Positions 1-10,849 of a stretch of 64,000 nt of DNA are shown piece after piece. Made by a program: the position numbers and the translations under genes. Numbering within the stretch: the first letter of the stretch is position 1; every line of letters starts with the position of its first letter. The notes below the pieces were generated by a model that did not search any database, had not been told where the DNA came from, and was given only the letters and a program-made list of their open reading frames with translations. The DNA lies in the NCBI GenBank assembly GCA_017634595.1, contig JAGBNC010000021.1, positions 1 through 64,000 of the forward strand, read 5' to 3'. The stretch comes from Bacteroidales bacterium (GTDB lineage: Bacteria; Bacteroidota; Bacteroidia; Bacteroidales; UBA932).

Positions 1-36
1 GCGTTCATCCTGAGCCAGGATCAAACTCTTCTTTGT
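1..36 (-). rRNA. rrs: 16S rRNA, 5' end only (partial)
   Basis: Read on the minus strand, bases 30 to 1 contain the universal 16S start (AGAGTTTGATCCTGGCTCAG, the 27F primer site) followed by GATGAACGC. By analogy with E. coli, whose mature end lies six bases before AAGAGTTTGATC, the mature 5' end falls at about position 36. The rest of the rRNA operon lies beyond the left edge, so the window holds only its promoter region and first bases. Confidence 0.95.
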
Positions 37-68
37 ATATTCTATACTTTCGCTGATCCTGACAACTC

Positions 69-86
69 TTGATTCAAAAGAATCAA
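69..86 (-). other. Perfect palindrome in the 16S leader
   Basis: TTGATTC, four bases, GAATCAA forms a perfect 7-bp stem in the rRNA leader about 33 bases before the 16S 5' end. It could be part of the leader that pairs during 16S processing, but the 3' partner is outside the window, so the role is inferred. Confidence 0.4.
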
Positions 87-217
87 CGCTCTCGTTGTTC
101 TCGGTACTTGCTTGTACTTTCTTAAAACAGTCTTTTCAATGAACTCTATTTCAAAAAAGGCGCTAAAAAAAACAGCCTGTTCGGCTGATGGCCTTGCCGT
201 TGTTTCAAACGGGATTG

Positions 218-248
218 CAAAGGTAAACACTTTTTTTGAATCAGCAAA
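218..248 (-). promoter_or_regulatory. rRNA operon promoter P2 (proximal)
   Basis: On the minus strand TTTG (248-245), a 19-nt spacer and TACCTTTG (225-218) match the Bacteroidota housekeeping promoter exactly. Transcription should start near 212. The sequence upstream is very A/T rich, as expected for an UP-like region of a strong rRNA promoter. The first transcribed bases contain a small inverted repeat (CCGTT...AACGG). Confidence 0.85.
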
Positions 249-321
249 CTTTTTTCAAAGTTTTTTTCAAAAAAAATTGTTTTTAAAGAACTTTGCCGTC
301 CGCGTTTCTCGAACGGGGATG

Positions 322-352
322 CAAAGGTAGTATTTAAATTTTAATCCACAAA
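322..352 (-). promoter_or_regulatory. rRNA operon promoter P1 (distal)
   Basis: A second exact Bacteroidota promoter on the minus strand: TTTG (352-349), 19-nt spacer, TACCTTTG (329-322). It lies 104 bp upstream of P2 and has the same spacer length. The first transcribed 30 bases resemble those after P2 (both ATCCC...GTT...AAC...CGGCAA), so the two look like a local duplication. Confidence 0.85.
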
Positions 353-370
353 TTTTTTTTAACTTTTTTT

Positions 371-411
371 TCAAAAAAAAATGCGGCCTGAGCAACGCCC
401 AAGCCGCATTT
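371..411 (-). terminator. Intrinsic terminator of groES-groL
   Basis: On the minus strand AATGCGGC (410-403), a 15-nt loop and GCCGCATT (387-380) are followed at once by a run of T. This is a standard Rho-independent terminator 22 bp after the groL stop. It separates groL from the rRNA promoters downstream. Confidence 0.85.
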
Positions 412-432
412 ATGATTCTAAATCGTTGATTA

Positions 433-2324
<1,892 letters not shown>

Positions 2325-2349
2325 AATATGTGTGAATTAATATCAAACT

Positions 2350-2380
2350 AAAGCGCCCCCGGATCAACCGGAGACGCTTT
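2350..2380 (-). terminator. Hairpin after glyA, probable terminator
   Basis: In the minus-strand RNA AAAGCGUCUCCGG pairs with CCGGGGGCGCUUU across a 5-nt loop (13 pairs, two of them G-U). A modestly T-rich stretch follows. It lies between glyA and groES. Confidence 0.65.
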
Positions 2381-2414
2381 ATATTGAATCAATGTCTGTG
2401 CCAGTGACAAAATG

Positions 2415-3761
2415 TCAATAACGGTTGAGCGGTACGCCGGCCGTCATCTGGTTGACTTTCTTGCGCACGTCGGCAAGCACGGCGGCGTGAGCCTCGAGGG
2501 CTGCCTTCTGGGTGTCGTCAAGCTCCTCCTTGGCCGTAAGTGCATCGACACTGCGGGCGCAGGAAGTCAGCACGGCATCGATGAGACCTACTATATATAC
2601 CATGTCTTTCTCAACGAAACCGCGAGAGGTCACTGCGGGAGTACCGATGCGGACGCCGCTGGTCTGGAAAGGACTGCGTGTGTCGAAGGGGACCATGTTC
2701 TTGTTGATGGTGATGTCCGCCTTGACCAGTTCGCGCTCGGCGATGCGGCCGGTGACGTCGGGGAACTTGCTGCGCAGGTCGATGAGCATGAGGTGATTGT
2801 CGGTACCGCCGCTGACTACCTTGTAGCCGAGGCGTACGAACTCGGCGCTCATAGCCTGGGCGTTGGCGATGACCTGCTTCTGATAGGCGACGTATTCAGG
2901 CTGCTGCGCCTCGAAGAAGGCAACTGCCTTGGCTGCTATCACATGCTCCAGCGGACCGCCCTGGACACCGGGGAATACGTAGGAATCCAGCACCTGGCTC
3001 ATCTTCTTGACCACACCCTTGGGAGTGGTGCGCCCCTGCGGATCGTCAAAGTCCTTGCCCATCAAGATTATGCCTCCGCGAGGACCGCGAAGCGTCTTGT
3101 GGGTGGTGGAAGTAACGATATGGGCGTAAGGAAGTGGATTCTTGAGCAGGCCGGCGGCAATCAGGCCCGCCGTATGCGCCATGTCTATCCAAAGGATTGC
3201 GCCTACCTTGTCAGCTATAGCGCGCATACGTTCATAATCCCACTCACGGGAGTACGCAGATGCGCCGCCGACGATAAGCTTCGGCTTGTGCTCAATAGCA
3301 AGCTGCTCCATACGGTCATAATCGACCCTGCCGGTGGCCGGATCAAGTCCGTACGCCACTACCTTATATAATATACCGGAAGCATTGACAGGAGATCCGT
3401 GAGTAAGATGTCCGCCCTGGCTCAGGTCGAGGCCCATCATGGTATCCCCCGGCTTGAGCACCGCCATAGTCACCGCCATGTTGGCCTGAGCCCCGGAATG
3501 AGGCTGCACATTGGCCCACACAGCTCCGTAGATCTCTTTCAGACGGTCGATAGCCAGCTGCTCAATCTGGTCTACCACCTCGCAACCGCCGTAGTAGCGC
3601 TTGCCCGGGTAGCCCTCGGCATATTTGTTGGTGCATATGGAGCCCATGGCCCTGAGCACATCGTCCGACACGTAGTTTTCGGACGCAATCAATTCCAGCC
3701 CGCTGCGCTGGCGCTCGGACTCTTTCTTGATCAATTCGAACAACTGGATATCCTGTTTCAT
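2415..3761 (-). CDS. glyA: Serine hydroxymethyltransferase
   Basis: GlyA interconverts serine and glycine with tetrahydrofolate and PLP and feeds one-carbon metabolism. The PLP lysine lies in [14 protein letters not shown], and the N-terminal [13 protein letters not shown] and [11 protein letters not shown] segments are typical. The length is 448 residues if translation starts at [11 protein letters not shown] longer reading frame begins 21 bp upstream, but those residues are not family-like, and the -7 box at 3780-3787 lies just beyond, which supports the shorter start. Its promoter faces the divergent methyltransferase gene. Confidence 0.96.
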   Translation of the reverse strand: MKQDIQLFELIKKESERQRSGLELIASENYVSDDVLRAMGSICTNKYAEGYPGKRYYGGCEVVDQIEQLAIDRLKEIYGAVWANVQPHSGAQANMAVTMAVLKPGDTMMGLDLSQGGHLTHGSPVNASGILYKVVAYGLDPATGRVDYDRMEQLAIEHKPKLIVGGASAYSREWDYERMRAIADKVGAILWIDMAHTAGLIAAGLLKNPLPYAHIVTSTTHKTLRGPRGGIILMGKDFDDPQGRTTPKGVVKKMSQVLDSYVFPGVQGGPLEHVIAAKAVAFFEAQQPEYVAYQKQVIANAQAMSAEFVRLGYKVVSGGTDNHLMLIDLRSKFPDVTGRIAERELVKADITINKNMVPFDTRSPFQTSGVRIGTPAVTSRGFVEKDMVYIVGLIDAVLTSCARSVDALTAKEELDDTQKAALEAHAAVLADVRKKVNQMTAGVPLNRY

Positions 3762-3779
3762 ACAATTAAATTTAATTCT

Positions 3780-3811
3780 CAAATATAAGAAAATTTGTAC
3801 CTTTGTGCAAA
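3780..3811 (-). promoter_or_regulatory. glyA promoter
   Basis: Minus strand: TTTG (3811-3808), 20-nt spacer, TATATTTG (3787-3780), 18 bp before the glyA start. The spacer contains the -7 box of the divergent gene, so the two promoters overlap face to face. Confidence 0.75.
3798..3805 (+). promoter_or_regulatory. -7 box for the TrmH-family gene
   Basis: TACCTTTG lies five bases before the ATG at 3811, so the transcript would begin at or next to the start codon. No good -33 TTTG is seen at the expected distance. Confidence 0.6.
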
Positions 3812-4350
3812 TGCATGACCGTAAACTTCTGAATTACGAGCTCCACCGTGTGGACGCTAAACAGTACCGCGAATTGCCCGAATCGGGTATATCATTGATA
3901 CTCGACAACATACGCAGCGCGCACAATGTCGGCAGCGCTTTCCGTACCGCCGATGCATTCAAAGTTGATAAAATCTGGCTCTGCGGGATTTGCGCATGTC
4001 CGCCATCGGCTGAGATACACAAATCGGCGCTCGGTGCGGAGGACAGCGTGCCCTGGGAGCACAGGGATGGCACAAGTGCCCTGGTAAGTGAACTGAAAGC
4101 CTCCGGATGGACAGTATTGAGCATTGAGCAAACTGAAAATGCTATCGAACTGCAGGACTTCTCCCCTGCCCCTGGCGCAAGATACGCGCTTGTGTTCGGC
4201 AATGAGGTTGAAGGAGTGCAGCAGGAGGTGGTGGATGCTTCGGAAGGGAGTCTGGTGATTCCGCAATTCGGCACCAAGCATTCGCTGAATGTATCAGTAA
4301 GCATAGGGGTTGTGTTATGGCAAATAAGTCACAAGCTCCGGCATCAGTAA
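3811..4350 (+). CDS. SpoU/TrmH-family RNA methyltransferase
   Basis: The product (179 residues) belongs to the SPOUT class that 2'-O-methylates ribose in tRNA or rRNA with S-adenosylmethionine. The three SpoU motifs are visible: [21 protein letters not shown] (motif 1), [10 protein letters not shown] (motif 2) and [21 protein letters not shown] (motif 3, the trefoil-knot SAM site). The frame is open back to 3727, but ATG 3811 follows a TACCTTTG box directly and the extra 28 residues overlap the glyA start. The exact target nucleotide cannot be told from sequence. The stop lies 27 bp before a long hairpin. Confidence 0.85.
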   Translation: MHDRKLLNYELHRVDAKQYRELPESGISLILDNIRSAHNVGSAFRTADAFKVDKIWLCGICACPPSAEIHKSALGAEDSVPWEHRDGTSALVSELKASGWTVLSIEQTENAIELQDFSPAPGARYALVFGNEVEGVQQEVVDASEGSLVIPQFGTKHSLNVSVSIGVVLWQISHKLRHQ

Positions 4351-4377
4351 CTTGTGGCCATTTGATGCGTTGCTGGC

Positions 4378-4446
4378 TCCGGCGTCAGTGCCCTCCGGAG
4401 CCCATCAATCCCGGGTAAAAGGGCTCCGGAGGGCACTGATGCCGGA
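4378..4446. repeat. Long intergenic hairpin, copy 1
   Basis: Two 26-bp arms (4378-4403 and 4421-4446) are complementary at 25 of 26 positions around a 17-nt loop. Read on the minus strand the loop is TTTTACCCGGGATTGAT. No T-run follows on either strand, so it is not a plain intrinsic terminator. The outer part of the left arm (GCTCCGGCgTCAGT) also occurs at 4335-4348, inside the end of the upstream gene. Three more hairpins of the same build lie at 25165, 29903 and 56644. Confidence 0.85.
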
Positions 4447-4506
4447 CCGCTGAGCCCGCAGTAACAGCTAAGGCCAAAGGAAAGTGAATAAAGTAAAAAA
4501 GATAAC

Positions 4507-5367
4507 ATGAAAAAACTAATCCTCGTAGCAGCGGCACTGCTTACAGCCGCAGGGCTCCAGGCCCAGACCACCGAGCGCCACACCATGCGCTTTCAAGGCA
4601 ACGAACGCGAATACTGGCTATACGTCCCTGACACCCTCTGCGCCCAGAGACCGCTCGTATTCATGCTGCACGGATATGGCGGCAAGGCCGAGGGCTACTT
4701 CCCAGGCATGATAGAATGCGCCCGCAAGCACGGATTCGTACTCTGCTACCCACAGGGCCTGAAGGATCCCGGGAAAGGCAGGACAGGCTGGAACGTCGGC
4801 TACCCCTTCCAGGAAGGCTGGAAAGTTGATGACGTAGCATTCATCCTCGCCCTGCAGCGCAAGCTCCAGAGGGAGTATAAACTCAATAAGGCAAACACCT
4901 GCTTCAGCGGCATGTCCAACGGCGGCGAAATGTGCTACCTGATGGCCCACAAACATCCCGAGAAGTTCGCGGCCATAGTCTCGCTGGCCGGGCTGAACAT
5001 GGAATGGATATACCGCGAGCTCAAGCCACGCGGCCCCGTGCCATTCATCGAAATCCACGGCACGGCCGACATGACCTCAAAATGGGTCGGCGACCCTGAC
5101 AACCACGACGGATGGGGCGAATACATAGCTGTACCGCATGCCGTGGCGCGCATGATAAGCACCAACTGCTGCACACACGAAGTCTGCGATACACTCCCCA
5201 AGTATAAACCCGAGAGCAACACAGTGGTACGCCACCGCTACGTAGAAGGAGTGAACGGCAACGAGGTTCGCCTCTATGAAATCATAGGCGGAAAGCATTC
5301 CCGAGGCGACAAAGATATGGACACTGCCGAAGTACTTTGGGAGTTCTTCAGCGGATATCTTAAATAA
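4507..5367 (+). CDS. Secreted esterase, PHB-depolymerase/feruloyl-esterase-like alpha/beta hydrolase
   Basis: The 286-residue protein has a signal peptide (MKKLILVAAALLTAAGLQAQ) and then a single alpha/beta-hydrolase domain of the LpqC / polyhydroxybutyrate-depolymerase-like type. The oxyanion region is FMLHGYGGKAEGY (about 52-64), the nucleophile is Ser137 in SGMSNGG, and the likely catalytic His is in GGKHSRGD near the C terminus. Such enzymes in gut Bacteroidales often release feruloyl or acetyl esters from plant glycans; the substrate here is not shown. It stands alone, 60 bp after a long hairpin, and is followed by the TPP riboswitch. Confidence 0.8.
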   Translation: MKKLILVAAALLTAAGLQAQTTERHTMRFQGNEREYWLYVPDTLCAQRPLVFMLHGYGGKAEGYFPGMIECARKHGFVLCYPQGLKDPGKGRTGWNVGYPFQEGWKVDDVAFILALQRKLQREYKLNKANTCFSGMSNGGEMCYLMAHKHPEKFAAIVSLAGLNMEWIYRELKPRGPVPFIEIHGTADMTSKWVGDPDNHDGWGEYIAVPHAVARMISTNCCTHEVCDTLPKYKPESNTVVRHRYVEGVNGNEVRLYEIIGGKHSRGDKDMDTAEVLWEFFSGYLK

Positions 5368-5372
5368 TTTTG

Positions 5373-5380
5373 TACATTTG
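5373..5380 (+). promoter_or_regulatory. -7 box upstream of the TPP riboswitch
   Basis: TACATTTG lies just after the esterase stop and 13 bases before the first riboswitch stem. A convincing -33 element was not seen. Confidence 0.5.
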
Positions 5381-5393
5381 CATCCGGCTTGCA

Positions 5394-5482
5394 TCCCCGC
5401 AAGCCAAGGGGTGCTGAAGCCCTGCTAAGGGCCGATGCTGAGATAATACCCTCGAACCTGATCGGGATAATGCCCGCGGAGG
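5394..5482 (+). promoter_or_regulatory. TPP riboswitch (THI element)
   Basis: The core motifs are all present in order: GGGGTGC (5409-5415), GCTGAGA (5437-5443), CCCTCGAACCTGATC (5449-5463) and GGATAATGCC (5465-5474). The terminal stem pairs 5394-5400 with 5475-5482. The aptamer ends only 15 bases before the ATG at 5498, so control of translation initiation is more likely than a separate terminator. It is predicted to shut off the thiamine-uptake genes when thiamine pyrophosphate is plentiful. Confidence 0.93.
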
Positions 5483-5497
5483 AATATATAATGCATT

Positions 5498-7915
5498 ATG
5501 ATACAGAGACTTATTCTTAATCTGTCGGCGGTCTGCACAGCTGCCGTCGTTTCCGTTGTTGCATTTGCGCAAGCACCATCTGACTCACTTGTGGTTGAAC
5601 AGCTGCAAGAAGCCGTAGTCGGAGCGGTACGCGCATCAAGCAGCGCACCTTTTGCCGTATCTACCATCAACAGACAAGCACTGCAGGATTTTTCGGCCAC
5701 AGGAGTCGAGCTGCCGATGCTGATTGCACATACGCCGGGTGTCATCGCCTGGAGCGAAAACGGTGTGGGCACGGGCACCAGCTACATGAGAATCCGCGGT
5801 GCCGGCGGCTCACGCATCAATGTAACTCTTGACGGGGTGCCCCTCAACTCCCCTGAAGACCAGACCGTATTCTGGGCCAACATGAACTCCTACGGCACTT
5901 TGCTTGGCAGCGTCCAGATTCAGCGCGGTGTAGGATCTTCTACCAATGGAGACGGAGCATTCGGAGGCACTATTGCACTTGCATCAAAGGCCCCGTCGCT
6001 TGTGCCTGAGGCTTCATTTTCAGCATCTTACGGCTCATGGAACACCGCCAACTGGGGAGGCAATCTCTCCAGCGGACTGCTGTGGAACCACTTCACTGCC
6101 GATGCAGCATTCCACCAGACCACCACGAACGGATATATTCCCGGCACAGCCGGCAGGTCCGGAAGCTACTATGGAGGCCTGAGCTGGCTGGGGAGCGGCT
6201 GGAAGCTGTCGTACAAGCTTTTCGGCAACTTCGAGACCACCGGACAAGCCTGGAGCGGCATTACGGCAGGCGACAATGACATGTCGCTGATGGACGGAAC
6301 CTACGGCACTCAAACCGGCATCCACACCTACGCCGACATGTACAATGCCGGGCTCGGACTGTACAACTCTTTGTACGAAAGGATCATAATAGACGGTGAC
6401 AAGTACTCTACGGAGAGGTACAAGATGAGGGACGGATCGTTGTGGCCCCGTACCACCGACAATTTCTGGCAGCGCCACCACATTCTCAATTTCTCAACCC
6501 TTGCCGGCGACTTCTGGAAGTTCTCAGTATCGGCACATTACACAAATGGCTACGGATACTACGATGAGTTCCGCTACCAGAACAAGCTCATCAAGTACGG
6601 TATCTCCAATTTCACTGATGCTAAGGGGAATACTGTAGCGCTCAGCGACTTCGTGCGCCGCAAAGGCCTCGATCAGGATACTTACGGGCTCGTGGCCAAT
6701 GCCCATTTCACCAAAGACCGCTGGAGCGCGGTGGGCGGAGTGAGCGTTCAGGAGTTCAAGGCAGACCATTTCGGTTATCTGACATATATAGGCAATGAAG
6801 AGCTGGAAAGTCGTCTGCGCAGCGGCGGCAAAGACTACCAATACTACAGTTCCAACGCTTCGAAGCTGGATGCAAGCGCCTTCGTAAAAGCCACTTACGC
6901 CCTGTCTGAGGCATGGAGCATCTTCGGCGACGTCCAGTTCCGCCATGTCAGCTACAAGACCGGCGGCTACAACGACAAATACATTGACAACGGCGACGGC
7001 ACCGCATCAAAGCACATTCTGAATGTTGACGAAAAGTACAACTTTCTGAACCCAAAAGCCGGTGTCAACTTCAGCCTCGGAGGGCACAGGGCCTTTGCTT
7101 CATTTGCCATGAGCAACAGGGAGCCGGAGCGTAACAACTTCACCGACAACGGCAAATACCCCGCGCCCCGCGCCGAGCGCCTGTTGGACTGGGAAGCTGG
7201 ATACCAATACAATGCACGCAAGTGGCATGCAGGAGTCACTCTCTATTATATGAAATACAAGGACCAACTGGTCCAGACAGGTGAGACGAGCGATATCGGC
7301 GAGCCGCTGACTACCAACATCTCCGATTCTTACCGAATGGGAGCAGAACTCACCGCCGGATGGGATATCTGCCGATGGCTGTCTATCGAAGGTAATGCAG
7401 CCCTGAGCCGCAACCGACTGCTGGATTTCGATGAATACGTCGAAGACTGGGACGACTGGAAGAACAACCCCGATGCCGCTAAATACCACTGCGACGGTGA
7501 CGGCGACGAGCTCCGCCGCTTCCACTATACCGACAAGGCTCTGGCCTTCTCCCCTTCCGCTATCCTCAACGGATTTGCCGACATACACTTCGGCGGGTTC
7601 AAGGCTGTCTGGCACACAGGCTACGTGAGCCGTATGTATCTGGACAACAGCGAGAACGCCGACCGTTCTCTCCCGGCCTACAGCCTCTCGGACTTAAGTC
7701 TAAGCTATAGCCTCAAGCCTCGTAAAATACTGAAGGAGATCAAGTTCGGGCTGGACTTCAAAAATGTATTCTCTGCCAGAGTCGCTCAGAGCGGCTGGGT
7801 GTACAGCGCCATATGCGAGAGCTACGGTCACACGCCCGACAATAGATACTACCAGTTAGGATTCATCCCGGTGGCACCCTTTACCGTACTGGGCCATATA
7901 GTTCTGAATTTCTAG
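5498..7915 (+). CDS. TonB-dependent receptor, predicted thiamine (or precursor) importer
   Basis: This 805-residue outer-membrane receptor has a signal peptide ending near AFAQ, a plug domain (about residues 35-160; MRIRGAGGSRINVTLDGVPLN and SVQIQRGVGSSTNGDGAFGGTI are typical) and a long beta-barrel ending in a hydrophobic C-terminal strand (VLGHIVLNF). There is no carboxypeptidase-like extension and no SusD partner. The TPP riboswitch directly upstream and the PnuT gene 4 bp downstream indicate thiamine or a thiamine precursor as the substrate. Substrate assignment is by context only. The start ATG 5498 is preferred over the out-of-frame ATG 5491. Confidence 0.92.
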   Translation: MIQRLILNLSAVCTAAVVSVVAFAQAPSDSLVVEQLQEAVVGAVRASSSAPFAVSTINRQALQDFSATGVELPMLIAHTPGVIAWSENGVGTGTSYMRIRGAGGSRINVTLDGVPLNSPEDQTVFWANMNSYGTLLGSVQIQRGVGSSTNGDGAFGGTIALASKAPSLVPEASFSASYGSWNTANWGGNLSSGLLWNHFTADAAFHQTTTNGYIPGTAGRSGSYYGGLSWLGSGWKLSYKLFGNFETTGQAWSGITAGDNDMSLMDGTYGTQTGIHTYADMYNAGLGLYNSLYERIIIDGDKYSTERYKMRDGSLWPRTTDNFWQRHHILNFSTLAGDFWKFSVSAHYTNGYGYYDEFRYQNKLIKYGISNFTDAKGNTVALSDFVRRKGLDQDTYGLVANAHFTKDRWSAVGGVSVQEFKADHFGYLTYIGNEELESRLRSGGKDYQYYSSNASKLDASAFVKATYALSEAWSIFGDVQFRHVSYKTGGYNDKYIDNGDGTASKHILNVDEKYNFLNPKAGVNFSLGGHRAFASFAMSNREPERNNFTDNGKYPAPRAERLLDWEAGYQYNARKWHAGVTLYYMKYKDQLVQTGETSDIGEPLTTNISDSYRMGAELTAGWDICRWLSIEGNAALSRNRLLDFDEYVEDWDDWKNNPDAAKYHCDGDGDELRRFHYTDKALAFSPSAILNGFADIHFGGFKAVWHTGYVSRMYLDNSENADRSLPAYSLSDLSLSYSLKPRKILKEIKFGLDFKNVFSARVAQSGWVYSAICESYGHTPDNRYYQLGFIPVAPFTVLGHIVLNF

Positions 7916-7919
7916 CCCA

Positions 7920-8501
7920 ATGGATACACTCCGTTTCCTGGACATACTCGGTTTTGTAGTAGGCCTCGTGTACCTCTTCCTGGAATACAAGGCCAGCATC
8001 TGGCTATGGCTGGCGAGCATAGTCATGCCGGCTATCGACATGGTCCTGTATTTCAAGGCAGGGCTGTACGCCGACTTCGGCATGGCCATATATTACTGCA
8101 TTGCAGGCATTTACGGATACTTGGCATGGAAGTTCTTCGGACGCAGGAAGGGCACTGGCGAGTCAAGGCCAGTGATGCACTACAAGCGCTCTCATATCAT
8201 CCATTCAGTGGCAGCAGGGCTGATCCTCTGGCTGGGAATATGGTGGATACTAACGCATTGGACCGACTCCAGCGTGCCTGTTGCCGACGCATTCACTACT
8301 GCCCTGAGCATCATCGCATTGTGGGCCCTGTCGCAAAAGTACGCCGAGCAGTGGCTTCTGTGGCTGGCAGTCGATATTGTATGCTGCGTGCTATACGTCC
8401 GCAAGGGCATCCCTTTCAAAGCTGCCATCTACGGCATATACACTGTATTCGCCGTGCTTGGGTACCGGAAATGGCTTGGAATGATAAAAGAGGCCCGATG
8501 A
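7920..8501 (+). CDS. pnuT: PnuC-family thiamine transporter PnuT
   Basis: This 193-residue inner-membrane protein of the PnuC family has about seven hydrophobic segments (first at FVVGLVYLFLEYKASIWLWL) and the family features YADFGMAIYYCIAGIYGY and QWLLWLAVD. PnuC proteins take up nicotinamide riboside, but members under TPP riboswitches carry thiamine (PnuT). It starts 4 bp after the TonB receptor, so the two genes form an outer-plus-inner-membrane uptake route under one riboswitch. No thiamine pyrophosphokinase gene follows here, which would usually trap the vitamin inside. Confidence 0.88.
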   Translation: MDTLRFLDILGFVVGLVYLFLEYKASIWLWLASIVMPAIDMVLYFKAGLYADFGMAIYYCIAGIYGYLAWKFFGRRKGTGESRPVMHYKRSHIIHSVAAGLILWLGIWWILTHWTDSSVPVADAFTTALSIIALWALSQKYAEQWLLWLAVDIVCCVLYVRKGIPFKAAIYGIYTVFAVLGYRKWLGMIKEAR

Positions 8502-8519
8502 TAGTTCATCAGGCCTCTT
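8488..8519. terminator. Bidirectional terminator between pnuT and eno
   Basis: AAGAGGCC-GATGA pairs with TCATC-GGCCTCTT around a 4-nt loop with one mismatch. T-rich tracts follow on both strands (TTATTAT on plus, TTTTATCATT on minus). It overlaps the pnuT stop and serves the converging genes. Confidence 0.8.
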
Positions 8520-8541
8520 ATTATCTGTCAGGAAACTCCGA

Positions 8542-9903
<1,362 letters not shown>

Positions 9904-9936
9904 TCAATTTTAATCAATTATGGTAATTTTCGTTAA

Positions 9937-10812
9937 TCAGAATCGCACTCCGGCGCCAAATTCGGCGTTGAAGGCGCCCAAACCCAGCGACGACACGCCT
10001 GCAAGCAGGGAAAACTTACCAAAATTGAATACTAAGCCGGCATCAGCGGCCACTCCGCTGACGGAACGGTCTCCTACCCTGGCCCAACGGGACGACACGT
10101 CCTGCCATAGCAATGCGCGACTGCCATAGCCGGCGCCGGCATAGACAGACAGAAAGTCCCGAAGCGCGAACATCGCCCCGGCCGTTACAGCCCAGCGGGA
10201 GATGCGTTCTCCGCCGGTGGTCCAAATGTAGCCGGTGGGAGTGGTGCCGTCGGAGAAACAGTCGTAGGCGGCGCTGGTGAAGGGGATGCTGGCCGATGCC
10301 TTCAGGAATCCCCCGAAGCGCAGGCCGGAAAGCGTAGCCATAGCCCCGAAAGACAAATCGGGTGCGCCGGCAAGGAGTATCATGCCGACATGAGCGGGTG
10401 GAGATTTATGCTGATGGATTGCGCCAGCCGGCACGAAATCATTACTGCTCAGAGCTTTAACAGTGAAAGGCAGCTCCGGCGCCGGCTCGAGGCTGGAGAT
10501 TCGGGGCATGCTGGACTGGCCGAATACCTCCTCGTAACGAAGACGTATAGACTGAAAACGCAGACGTTGGGCAGGAGTCATCTGGCCTGAAGCACTTTGC
10601 AAGGTCTCCCTTAGGCTCGCCAGACGCGACAGAAGTGTCTGGACTTCAGAAGCGTTGATACTCACCCCGGAGGCAGAGCGTATGCGAAGCATGATGCATT
10701 CGTCGCAGATCCGCTGGTACTGGCCGAGGGCTGCATCCCATTTGAGTTCCTGCGCAATCAGGGCCGCCGGAACGAGGAAAATCATCAGCAATAGTGTTAT
10801 CAGTCGCTTCAC
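9937..10812 (-). CDS. Predicted outer-membrane beta-barrel protein of unknown function
   Basis: The 291-residue product starts with GTG and has a signal peptide (MKRLITLLLMIFLVPAALIAQ). Residues about 25-100 are helical and Arg/Gln rich; from about 130 the chain alternates short beta strands rich in Gly, Ala and aromatic residues and ends in FNAEFGAGVRF, with the terminal Phe of outer-membrane barrels. It resembles the small barrels found beside PorP/SprF-type proteins, but no family can be named. It is transcribed away from a membrane Ser/Thr kinase gene, with 31-37 bp between them, so the two may act together. Confidence 0.7.
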   Translation of the reverse strand: MKRLITLLLMIFLVPAALIAQELKWDAALGQYQRICDECIMLRIRSASGVSINASEVQTLLSRLASLRETLQSASGQMTPAQRLRFQSIRLRYEEVFGQSSMPRISSLEPAPELPFTVKALSSNDFVPAGAIHQHKSPPAHVGMILLAGAPDLSFGAMATLSGLRFGGFLKASASIPFTSAAYDCFSDGTTPTGYIWTTGGERISRWAVTAGAMFALRDFLSVYAGAGYGSRALLWQDVSSRWARVGDRSVSGVAADAGLVFNFGKFSLLAGVSSLGLGAFNAEFGAGVRF

Positions 10813-10818
10813 GGATTA

Positions 10819-10826
10819 CAAATTTA
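10819..10826 (-). promoter_or_regulatory. -7 box of the outer-membrane protein gene
   Basis: TAAATTTG on the minus strand ends six bases before the GTG start at 10812, so the transcript is expected to be leaderless. A clear -33 element was not seen. Confidence 0.55.
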
Positions 10827-10838
10827 GCTAAAAATCAT

Positions 10839-10846
10839 TATCTTTG
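10839..10846 (+). promoter_or_regulatory. -7 box of the Ser/Thr kinase gene
   Basis: TATCTTTG on the plus strand overlaps the TTG at 10844 and lies three bases before the in-frame GTG at 10850, which argues that GTG is the real start. Confidence 0.5.
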
Positions 10847-10849
10847 AAA

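Noticed and set aside
2412-3371. 319-aa plus-strand frame opposite glyA
   Set aside because: Shadow of glyA; low-complexity His/Gly/Val translation, no promoter.
4378-4446. Hairpin 1 as an ordinary intrinsic terminator
   Set aside because: The stem is long and near-perfect with a 17-nt loop and no T-run follows on either strand; three more of the same build occur.
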